64,000 bases of DNA from Gammaproteobacteria bacterium. Its GTDB lineage: Bacteria > Pseudomonadota > Gammaproteobacteria > Pseudomonadales > Pseudohongiellaceae. Positions 37,690-45,911 of this stretch are shown here, piece after piece. The notes below the pieces were generated by a model. It was not told the origin of the DNA. It saw only the letters and a program-made list of their open reading frames with translations, and ran no database searches. A program made the position numbers and the translations under genes. How positions within the stretch are numbered: the stretch's first letter is position 1; each line of letters begins with the position of its first letter. Location: the NCBI GenBank assembly GCA_030832825.1, contig JAURIJ010000003.1, positions 62,001 through 126,000 on the forward strand, written 5' to 3'.

Positions 37690-38385
37690 TTACTCTGTAC
37701 GCTTGTGCATCGTCAACACGAGCGAGGCACTGGTCAAGGCCATGGCCACCATCAGCACCAGCGCGCCACGCGGCAAACGAGGTGCCGGAGCCTCCACGCG
37801 CAGCCACGCCTGCATGCCCGCCGTGGCGTGGCCGGCATGGCTGCACTGCACCGGGAAGCGGGCCGCCGCGCCGGGCACGATGAAGCTGCCTGTGACCTGC
37901 TGCCCGCCATTGGCCTCCAGCAGGAACTCGCCGCCGGGATGCAGCGCCTCCGGCAGGCCCAGCAGCTGCCACTGGTGACGGATGGCATCGTCGTTGATCA
38001 AGGTGACTGTGACGCGTGCGCAGGGCGGCGCTGCATAGGCCAGCGAGTCGTAGCCATAGACCTGGCCGGCGGCGGCATGGGCCGTCCCGGCACTTACCGT
38101 GATGGCGATGTCGGCGCTCACGGCCGGGCAGCCTTCGGGCAGACGCTCCAGGTTGGCATGGCGCACCAGACCGGCGTCATCGAACCAGGGCCCGGCGACG
38201 GCGATCGGCGTGGCCTCATGCACCTGACGCTGCAGGGGCTCGGGCGTGCCCAGCGGCACCACGTCCACCCCAGGCGCGGGTTGCACCAGGGGCTGCACCC
38301 CCGAGGGCTGGGCCTGCAGGCTGCCTGCCAGCAGGGCCGCGAGCAGCGCCGGCAGGGCGCCAAGGGTCAGTGGCCATCGTCTCAT
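37690..38385 (-). CDS. Membrane-anchored cupredoxin (multicopper-oxidase C-terminal-domain-like, T1 site only)
   Basis: Signal peptide; HQWQLLG...QCSHAGHATAGM matches the C-x4-H-x4-M type-1 Cu spacing; C-terminal TM plus basic tail. Confidence 0.7.
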   Translation of the reverse strand: MRRWPLTLGALPALLAALLAGSLQAQPSGVQPLVQPAPGVDVVPLGTPEPLQRQVHEATPIAVAGPWFDDAGLVRHANLERLPEGCPAVSADIAITVSAGTAHAAAGQVYGYDSLAYAAPPCARVTVTLINDDAIRHQWQLLGLPEALHPGGEFLLEANGGQQVTGSFIVPGAAARFPVQCSHAGHATAGMQAWLRVEAPAPRLPRGALVLMVAMALTSASLVLTMHKRTE

Positions 38386-39254
38386 GCGGATGCTCCCGCC
38401 GTGCGGCGCCGCCGTCTGCGCGGCCAGGGCAAGCCGGCCAGTCCGGCCAGGGCCAGACCGAGAGCAAGACCGAAGGCACTCAGCTGCAGCACCTCGTCGG
38501 CACTCATCGGGTCCTCGACGCGAGTGTCCACGACGGGGGTGGCCGCAGTGATCAGGGACCACTCGGGCGTCAGCAGCGGCATCTGGCGAGCGGGCGCGTT
38601 CGGGGCAACCTGAAGCACGCCCTGCAAGCCGCGCTGCGCCAGCGCGGCATCCGCAGCCAGATAACGCGCCTCGCCCGGCTCGGGCAGCTCCACCCGATAC
38701 GTCTGGGCGCCACCGGGCGGCACGGGCTCGTGCGCGATCAGCACGCCGGCAGCATCCACGGGCGTCGCCTGCACGCCATCCACCTGCAGCTCGAGAGGCA
38801 CGGCCAGCGGGTTTTCCAGAGTGATGAGCAGGCGGTCGCCCTGCTCCAGCTGCAGCGTAGGCGAGGTGAGAGGGGTGGTATCGGCGGGCGGCTGCCACTG
38901 CCAGTGGCCCCAGGTGCGGGGCACGAAGAGCAGCGGGCCGGCGGCGGCGTCGCCGAGCGCAGCGACTTCAAGACGCAGGTGGAATTCGTCGGCGTCGCCG
39001 TCCTCATCCAGATCGGCGCCCGTGAGGAGCACGTCCGGCGCCAGACCGCTCTGCAGCAGAGTGTCGGTGGCCACGCGGTTGGTGCCGCGCAGCAGGGCCG
39101 TGCCCAGCAGGTCCGGATTGGCGTTGGGCATGGCGAGAGCGGCTGCGGGCAGGACGGGCGCGGGGCAGGCCGGGTTTAGCGTGCAAAGCAGCTGCGGCGG
39201 CCACAGCAGAACACTGCAGGCGACGCCGGAAACGAGATAGATCACTGCACGCAT
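38382..39254 (-). CDS. Multicopper-oxidase N-terminal-domain-like protein without copper ligands, C-terminal TM anchor
   Basis: LQLEQGDRLLITLENPLAVPLELQVDGVQATP...PGGAQTYRVELPEPGEARYLAAD...RGLQGVLQV aligns with the MCO Cu-oxidase_3 pattern; ATGA overlap with downstream gene. Confidence 0.62.
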   Translation of the reverse strand: MRAVIYLVSGVACSVLLWPPQLLCTLNPACPAPVLPAAALAMPNANPDLLGTALLRGTNRVATDTLLQSGLAPDVLLTGADLDEDGDADEFHLRLEVAALGDAAAGPLLFVPRTWGHWQWQPPADTTPLTSPTLQLEQGDRLLITLENPLAVPLELQVDGVQATPVDAAGVLIAHEPVPPGGAQTYRVELPEPGEARYLAADAALAQRGLQGVLQVAPNAPARQMPLLTPEWSLITAATPVVDTRVEDPMSADEVLQLSAFGLALGLALAGLAGLPWPRRRRRRTAGASA

Positions 39255-39317
39255 GCCGGCCTCTGCTCTTGGTCTGACGCGGTCGAGCAACGGTATCACA
39301 GCTCTGCGTGCAGAGGG

Positions 39318-40871
39318 TCAATGCCGGATCAGGTGATCGAACGCGCTCAGCGAGGCGCGCGCGCCGTCGCCCATGGCGATCACGATCTGCTTGTAGGGCA
39401 CCGTCGTCACATCGCCCGCGGCAAACACGCCCGGCACACTGGTGCGGCCCTTGCCGTCGGTGATGATCTCGCCCTGGGGCGACAGTTCCAGCGTGCCCTT
39501 GAGCCAGTCGCTGTTGGGCAGCAGGCCGATCTGCACGAACACGCCGTCCAGCGCCACCACGCAGGGGTTGCCCGACACGCGATCCTTGTAGGCGATGCCC
39601 GTCACCTTGCTGCCATCGCCCAGCACCTCGGTGGTCTGCGCGCTGGTGATCACGGTGACATTGGGCAGGCTGTTGAGCTTGCGCTGCAACACCGCATCGG
39701 CACGCAGCTGATCGGCGAATTCCAGCAGGGTGACATGGGCCACGATGCCGGCCAGGTCAATGGCCGCTTCCACGCCGGAGTTGCCGCCGCCGATCACCGC
39801 CACGCGCTTGCCCTTGAACAGCGGGCCGTCACAGTGCGGGCAATAGGCCACGCCGCGATTGCGGTATTCCTTCTCGCCCGGCACGTTCAGCTCACGCCAG
39901 CGCGCGCCGGTGGCCACGATCACCGTCTTTGCCTTCAGCGCGGCGCCGCTCTCGAAGCGGATCTCGTGCAGACCGCCTTCGTCCACCGCCGGCAGCAGGG
40001 CCGTGGCGCGCTGCAGGTTCATGATGTCGACGGCGTAATCGCGCACGTTCTCTTCCAGCGCTCGCGCCAGCTTCGGGCCTTCGGTCTCGGCCACGGAGAT
40101 CAGGTTCTCGATGCCCATGGTGTCCAGCACCTGCCCGCCGAAGCGCTCGGCGGCCACGCCGGTGCGGATACCCTTGCGGGCGGCATAGATGGCGCCTGCG
40201 GCACCGGCCGGGCCACCGCCCACCACCAGCACATCGAAGGGCGCACGGGCGTTGATCTTCTCGGCCTCGCGGAACGCGGCACCGGTGTCGATCTTCGCCA
40301 GAATCTCTTCCACGCCCATGCGGCCGGACGCGAACAACTTGCCGTTCAGATACACCGAGGGCACCGACATCACCTGACGCTCGTCGACCTCGGACTGGAA
40401 CAGCGCCCCATCAATCGCCACATGGCGAATGCCGGGGTTGAGCACCGCCATCAGGTTCAGCGCCTGCACCACATCGGGGCAGTTCTGGCATGACAGCGAG
40501 AAATAGGTCTCGAACTGGAACTCTCCTTCAATCTGCCGAATCTGCGCGATCACTTCGTCGCTCACGCGCGGCGGATGGCCGCCCACCTGCAGCAGGGCCA
40601 GCACCAGCGAGGTGAACTCGTGGCCCAGCGGAATGCCGGCGAAGCGCAGGCTGACATCGCCCTGCTTGCGATTGATGCTGAACGAGGGCACGCGTGCGTC
40701 GGTGCCATCGCTGCGCAGGGTGATCTTGTCAGTCAGGCTGGCGATCTCCTTGAGCAAGTCCCAGAGCTCGGCCGACTTGGCGCCATCGTCCAGCGAGGCG
40801 ACGATGTCGAAAGGCTGGGTGACACGTTCCAGATAAGTCTGCAATTGACTTTTCAGCGTGGGTTCAAGCAT
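39318..40871 (-). CDS. ahpF: Alkyl hydroperoxide reductase subunit F
   Basis: [79 protein letters not shown]. Confidence 0.95.
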   Translation of the reverse strand: MLEPTLKSQLQTYLERVTQPFDIVASLDDGAKSAELWDLLKEIASLTDKITLRSDGTDARVPSFSINRKQGDVSLRFAGIPLGHEFTSLVLALLQVGGHPPRVSDEVIAQIRQIEGEFQFETYFSLSCQNCPDVVQALNLMAVLNPGIRHVAIDGALFQSEVDERQVMSVPSVYLNGKLFASGRMGVEEILAKIDTGAAFREAEKINARAPFDVLVVGGGPAGAAGAIYAARKGIRTGVAAERFGGQVLDTMGIENLISVAETEGPKLARALEENVRDYAVDIMNLQRATALLPAVDEGGLHEIRFESGAALKAKTVIVATGARWRELNVPGEKEYRNRGVAYCPHCDGPLFKGKRVAVIGGGNSGVEAAIDLAGIVAHVTLLEFADQLRADAVLQRKLNSLPNVTVITSAQTTEVLGDGSKVTGIAYKDRVSGNPCVVALDGVFVQIGLLPNSDWLKGTLELSPQGEIITDGKGRTSVPGVFAAGDVTTVPYKQIVIAMGDGARASLSAFDHLIRH

Positions 40872-40950
40872 GGACGAATTCCTTCGAGGCACTGTGAAAA
40901 TCGGGGGGACGAACGACAGGCACGAGCTGGGTTGCCAGAGCAGCCCTGGC

Positions 40951-41002
40951 CGCGAATGCTGCTCGCACTGGCGAGTCATTCGCGGGCAGGCCCGCTCCCA
41001 CA
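40951..41002. repeat. REP-like hairpin in the ahpC-ahpF intergenic region
   Basis: cgcgaatg-ctg-ctcgc-actg-gcgag-t-cattcgcg followed by ggcaggcccgctcccaca (reverse complement tgtgggagcgggcctgcc). Confidence 0.7.
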
Positions 41003-41013
41003 ACCGTCAAGCG

Positions 41014-41577
41014 TTAGATCTTGCCGACCAGGTCCAGAGACGGGGCCAGAGTGGCTTCGCCTTCTTTCCACTTGGCGGGGCAGACTTCGCCCGGGTGTGC
41101 AGCCACGTACTGGGCGGCCTTCACCTTGCGCAGCAGTTCCGCTGCATCACGGCCAATGCCGCCGGCAGTGATCTCGACGATCTGGATGCGGCCTTCCGGG
41201 TCAACCACGAAGGTGCCACGCTCGGCCAGGCCGGCTTCCTCGATCATCACACCGAAGTTGCGGCTCAGCGTGCCTGTCGGGTCGGCGACCATCGGGTACT
41301 GGATCTTGCGAATGGTGTCGGAGCTGTCGTGCCAGGCCTTGTGCGTGAAATGGGTGTCGGTGGACACGCTGTAGATCTCCACGCCACGCTTCTGGAACTC
41401 GGCATAATTGTCAGCCAGGTCGCCCAGCTCGGTGGGGCAGACGAAGGTGAAGTCAGCGGGGTAGAAGAAAATCACGGACCACTTGCCACGCAGCGTGGCG
41501 TCGGACACCTGAACAAAGGCACCATTGTGGAAGGCGGTTGCATTGAAAGGTTTCACTACGGAATTGATCAAGGACAC
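41014..41577 (-). CDS. ahpC: Alkyl hydroperoxide reductase subunit C (peroxiredoxin)
   Basis: GTG start, [66 protein letters not shown]; 187 aa. Confidence 0.95.
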   Translation of the reverse strand: MSLINSVVKPFNATAFHNGAFVQVSDATLRGKWSVIFFYPADFTFVCPTELGDLADNYAEFQKRGVEIYSVSTDTHFTHKAWHDSSDTIRKIQYPMVADPTGTLSRNFGVMIEEAGLAERGTFVVDPEGRIQIVEITAGGIGRDAAELLRKVKAAQYVAAHPGEVCPAKWKEGEATLAPSLDLVGKI

Positions 41578-41701
41578 TTGGCTACTCCTGAAAAGGCCGG
41601 GTTGTTTTGAGGGACGGCGCGCATCATAAGCGATGCTCAAAATAAATACAAAATGTATTGTTATTTTTCTTGTAATAGTTTTTTTAAATAAAGGAGCAGG
41701 C

Positions 41702-42022
41702 ATGCTGATACGATTTTCCAGCGACGTGGCGGGCCACTTCATCATGCTGGGCGACAATGCCTTGCCCCTGTTGAGGCTGATGGGCATGAGCGGACGGGAG
41801 CAAGGGGCGGTGAGCGACGAGGACTTGCAGCAGGCGCTGCAGACCCTGCAGGCGGGCCTGCAGCGCGCGGCCGAGCTGGCCGCCCGGCCGGCGCAGGACA
41901 ACGAAGATGACGAAGGCGAGGACGTGGTGCCCGTCAGCCTGCAGCGTCGGGCGCTGCCCCTGCTGGAGATGCTGCAGCGGGCTGCCCGGGAGGACGGCTA
42001 CGTCATGTGGCAGCCGGACTGA
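41702..42022 (+). CDS. DUF1840 domain-containing protein
   Basis: [46 protein letters not shown]... Confidence 0.75.
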   Translation: MLIRFSSDVAGHFIMLGDNALPLLRLMGMSGREQGAVSDEDLQQALQTLQAGLQRAAELAARPAQDNEDDEGEDVVPVSLQRRALPLLEMLQRAAREDGYVMWQPD

Positions 42023-42055
42023 GATTAGCCGCCCAGCGGGCACCGCCTCGTCTGA

Positions 42056-42080
42056 GCGGTGCGGTGCGGTGCGGTGCGGT
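42056..42080. repeat. Pentanucleotide tandem repeat (gcggt)x5
   Basis: Direct reading: gcggtgcggtgcggtgcggtgcggt. Confidence 0.9.
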
Positions 42081-42276
42081 GACGGCACGACGAGTGCAGA
42101 GACCTGCGGCCTGCATCAACTCCTTTGATCTCAGGAGAATTCAATTGATCGATTTTTCCGAAATTGCCGGCACGGCACATTTTGCGCGCAGCACCCGATT
42201 TAATTGGAGAGTGCGCGAAAACTTTTAATGTCACATGAATTGTGCTGCTTAATTTTTAGCCATACACTGCCACCAA

Positions 42277-42292
42277 GTGACCAATCGGTCAC
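42277..42292. promoter_or_regulatory. Perfect inverted repeat gtgacc-aatc-ggtcac, operator-like, upstream of TonB-dependent receptor
   Basis: 6-bp perfect arms, 4-bp spacer, 84 bp upstream of the receptor start. Confidence 0.55.
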
Positions 42293-42375
42293 CAACTCGA
42301 CAGTCATTGCTGAAATGCCTGCTGCTTTTTCGAAGTTTCAACGGTGATTAGACAAAAATAAAAAGAGGATCAAAA

Positions 42376-45300
42376 ATGCTTCGACCAATACCCGGCAAGC
42401 GCAAACTCATCACATCGGCCATCATTCTGGCTGGAATTTCAGTCAATTCTACCGCTCAGCAGGATGAGCCAGAAGTAGAGGAAGTCGTCGTAACGGGTTC
42501 CTACATCCGCGGCACTCCTCTCGATGCCCCCTCTCCCGTGACAACCGTCGACCGCGCTTCAATCGAAGCAGAGGGCGCCGCCCAGATCTGGGATGTCATC
42601 AAGAATCTGGAAATCAACTCAGGTTCCTTCACTAACGAAGGCGCTGGAGAGGGTGCCGGGCTGTCTGGAACTGCCAACGTCAACCTGCGCAACCTGGGTG
42701 AAAACTCCACGCTGACGCTGGTCAACGGCAAGCGCCAGGTGGCAGCCGCCACCACCACGCGCAGTGGCGGAGAGTTCGTCGATATCAATACGATTCCCCT
42801 GGTCATGGTGGAACGCGTGGAGGTGCTGACCGACGGGGGCTCCGCACTTTATGGCTCCGATGCGGTGGCGGGTGTTGTCAACGTGATCATGCGCACCGAC
42901 TTCGAAGGCCTGGAAGTGTATGGCGATGTGCAGGCGCTAGACGCCTACAAGTCTGCCCAGGACCGTACCGGCAGCGTCATCTGGGGCTGGGCCAGTGGCA
43001 GCGGGGACACGCATTTCGTGCTCTCAGCCGAGAAGTTCGAACGAGATCCAGTTGGAGTGGAACATGGGATCTTCTATGATGAGAACGTCGAATATACGGG
43101 CGTGGTCGGCGGGATAGCAAACAATGTGTCGGCCACCATGGCCAATTCCGCCTTTGGCTCACGACTCAATCCGGCCTATATCAATAGTGCGCTCACAGCG
43201 CAGAATATTGCGGAAGGCGGACCGACCACGCAGGTGCTGACGGATCCGTTATGCTCGCAGCTCAAGTCGGCAGACGGCCGTCCCTTCTTCACCGGCACCC
43301 GCACGGAGCAGCGCGGCGCCAACACGGGAAACTGTCGTGAATTCACCGAAGAATGGAATTTCATGACCGTGGGCATGGAGCGTGACAGCTTCGCCGGCGC
43401 GTTCAACCACAGCTTCACCGAAGAACACGAATTCTATTCATTCTTTCAATATTCGGATTCCAGCATTGAGCGCGCCGACTCCGGCGCCAACGGCTCCCGC
43501 GGGCCTACAGTATTCCTGGCGGCTCCGGGCTCACACGTGCCCACCTCCGCCGGCTATGCCATCGGTCAGACGGCGGAGCTGGGCTATTTTGCCAGCGCTG
43601 CCGGCCTGACCCGGCCGACCAGCATACCCAACGTCCCGAATGCGCTGGCCAATGGCGGACTCAACGTCCCCTTCTATGCTAGCGTGCAGCGCGGCAACAC
43701 CCCGCGCCAAGGGGGCAATGCCAACATGACGCACACACAGACTCTTGCGGGACAAGCCGGGGTGCGCGGCGAATTCACTGCCTTCAACGACAGAGAGTTC
43801 AACTACGACGTCAGCTACTCCTGGAGCGGTACCAGCTTCGAGCAGGACTATCAGACCTTCCAGCGCGATCGCGCGGAACTCGCCGCGAATGGTCTTGGCG
43901 GACCGGGCTGCACACCCAACGGACGTGCCGATTTCAATTTCCGCGATGCCGCCGGGCCCTTCGGCCAACGTGCCCTGAACATCTGGACGGTCAGCGGCAA
44001 CTCCTACTACAACGGCTACACCCAGACATTCTTCCCGGGATTCGTGTTCACCACCCGCGAAAGCCTTTCTCTGGCACTGACCAGCAACAACCACGGACAG
44101 GGCGGCTGCATGTTCTACAATCCGTTCCTGACCTCCATGACCAATCCGGCGCTTGCCAACAATGAAGCTCTGATGGAGTGGATGAATCCCACGGTGCGGC
44201 GCGTGGACAAGCGCAACAAGCTGGCTGTGCTGGACGCCGTCGTTTCCGGCGAGCTGCTCGAACTGCCCGGCGGCATGGCGCAATTTGCTGCCGGCGCGCA
44301 ATACAGGGAACAGAGCAACAAATCCCGTGCACCCTATCTGAATGTCCCGGGCATCCCCAACGCCATTCTGAACTGGGGCAGCAACGGCGCACCCAATACG
44401 ACGCACTATGTCAGCAACAACTTCGAATGCTCCTATTGCGCATTCACTTACGACAATGAGCGTGACGTGAGGGCGGTGTTTGCCGAGCTGTCTCTGCCCT
44501 TCATCGAGAATGTTGAGACCCAGCTGGCTGTGCGCTACGAGGATTACGGTGGCAACATCGGGGCTGGTCTGACCCCGAAGATAGCCTTGAGCTGGCGCCC
44601 CGTCGACTCACTGCTGGTGCGTGGCTCATTTTCCCAGTCTTTCCGCGCCCCCAACGTTGGCGTCGTGGAAGAAGGCCTGGAGTCCTCCAGCAATACATTC
44701 CGCGACCCCCTGCGCAACCAGGCTGTGCGCGCCGGCATGCTGCCGCCGACCAACGACAATGCTCTCGCCAACTTCACCTATACCCTCGGAGGACCTGCGC
44801 CGGATGTGGGCAACGAGCATGCCGACACATTCAGCACGGGCTTCATCTGGACGCCCGGCGGGGCCCTGGAGGGCCTGAGTGTGAACGCCGATGTGTGGCG
44901 CTTCGAACTCTCGGACAAGGTGTTGCCGCAACCGGGCATTTCTGCGATTGCCAAGGAAATCGAGCTGTTCAAGCAGGCCGCGGCGAACCCGGCCAACTAT
45001 GTGCTCAACGGCACCATCCCAGCGACGCGAACAGGCCCATGGGCAGCCATGGCGCAGTACACGCCCTGCGACCCGCGCGCCCTGGCGTCCCAGTACGGTA
45101 ACGACCCGGCAACACAAGGTGTCGTCGGTGGCGTCACCGGCTATCGTAACGTGGTGGCAGGCTCGCGCCTGGACTGCGTGGTCAACCCCGCGGCTTACCA
45201 GATCGAAGGGGTGGTGCGGACATTCGGTGTCAACACCGGTGCCCTGACCACCACGCGTCTGAGCACCATCAACGCCGGCAACATCACAGCCGATGGTATC

Positions 45301-45843
45301 GATCTCAAACTGGGCTACCAGTGGGAGAACTCCCTGGGCCGCTTCCGCCTGGCAGCGGAGTACACCCACGTGCGTCAGTACACGCTGGCTGACGTCCCGG
45401 GACTGGAGCTGGGTCTGCTCGAAACAGGGGTCTTCGACGCAGCCGGCACCACAGGGGATGGCAATCTCGTGCGCTCACTGCCGGACAACAAGGGCAATCT
45501 CAGCCTGGCCTGGATGCGAGGGAAGCATGGCTTCTCGATCATCACGCGGATGATCGGCTCCTATCGCGACATCGCCTACGACAACACGTACGCCACCGCA
45601 AACGACGCGGTACGCTCGGTGATGCGCAAGGAAATCGACAGCTACCAGAGCTGGGACCTGCAGTACAACTACACGCATCAGTGGGCGAACGATGCACTCG
45701 GCACCACGATCGTGACGGTCGGAGCGCTGGACGCGTTCAACGCCGACATCCCCTACCGTGAGTCCGGCAATATCAACTACGATGCGGGCGTCTTCGACGG
45801 CAGGGGTAGACGTCTGTACGCACGCGTCCTGTTGCAGTTGTAA
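42376..45843 (+). CDS. TonB-dependent receptor
   Basis: Plug motifs EEVVVTGSYIRG, VERVEVLTDGGSALYGSDAVAGVVNVI; C-terminal beta-barrel ending RRLYARVLLQL. Confidence 0.93.
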   Translation: MLRPIPGKRKLITSAIILAGISVNSTAQQDEPEVEEVVVTGSYIRGTPLDAPSPVTTVDRASIEAEGAAQIWDVIKNLEINSGSFTNEGAGEGAGLSGTANVNLRNLGENSTLTLVNGKRQVAAATTTRSGGEFVDINTIPLVMVERVEVLTDGGSALYGSDAVAGVVNVIMRTDFEGLEVYGDVQALDAYKSAQDRTGSVIWGWASGSGDTHFVLSAEKFERDPVGVEHGIFYDENVEYTGVVGGIANNVSATMANSAFGSRLNPAYINSALTAQNIAEGGPTTQVLTDPLCSQLKSADGRPFFTGTRTEQRGANTGNCREFTEEWNFMTVGMERDSFAGAFNHSFTEEHEFYSFFQYSDSSIERADSGANGSRGPTVFLAAPGSHVPTSAGYAIGQTAELGYFASAAGLTRPTSIPNVPNALANGGLNVPFYASVQRGNTPRQGGNANMTHTQTLAGQAGVRGEFTAFNDREFNYDVSYSWSGTSFEQDYQTFQRDRAELAANGLGGPGCTPNGRADFNFRDAAGPFGQRALNIWTVSGNSYYNGYTQTFFPGFVFTTRESLSLALTSNNHGQGGCMFYNPFLTSMTNPALANNEALMEWMNPTVRRVDKRNKLAVLDAVVSGELLELPGGMAQFAAGAQYREQSNKSRAPYLNVPGIPNAILNWGSNGAPNTTHYVSNNFECSYCAFTYDNERDVRAVFAELSLPFIENVETQLAVRYEDYGGNIGAGLTPKIALSWRPVDSLLVRGSFSQSFRAPNVGVVEEGLESSSNTFRDPLRNQAVRAGMLPPTNDNALANFTYTLGGPAPDVGNEHADTFSTGFIWTPGGALEGLSVNADVWRFELSDKVLPQPGISAIAKEIELFKQAAANPANYVLNGTIPATRTGPWAAMAQYTPCDPRALASQYGNDPATQGVVGGVTGYRNVVAGSRLDCVVNPAAYQIEGVVRTFGVNTGALTTTRLSTINAGNITADGIDLKLGYQWENSLGRFRLAAEYTHVRQYTLADVPGLELGLLETGVFDAAGTTGDGNLVRSLPDNKGNLSLAWMRGKHGFSIITRMIGSYRDIAYDNTYATANDAVRSVMRKEIDSYQSWDLQYNYTHQWANDALGTTIVTVGALDAFNADIPYRESGNINYDAGVFDGRGRRLYARVLLQL

Positions 45844-45848
45844 TGAAT

Positions 45849-45884
45849 GCAGCGGGGTTCTGCGTCATGACAGAGCCCCGCTGC
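45849..45884. terminator. Stem-loop between convergent TonB receptor and DUF5916 gene
   Basis: gcagcgggg-tt-ctg-cgtcatga-cag-ag-ccccgctgc. Confidence 0.6.
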
Positions 45885-45911
45885 TGCAAGACAGTTCCGA
45901 TGGCTCCCGCC

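Noticed and set aside
41653-41689. Possible OxyR box upstream of ahpC
   Set aside because: Only about 7/10 and 5/10 matches to the half-site consensus in AT-rich DNA; not distinguishable from chance by eye.
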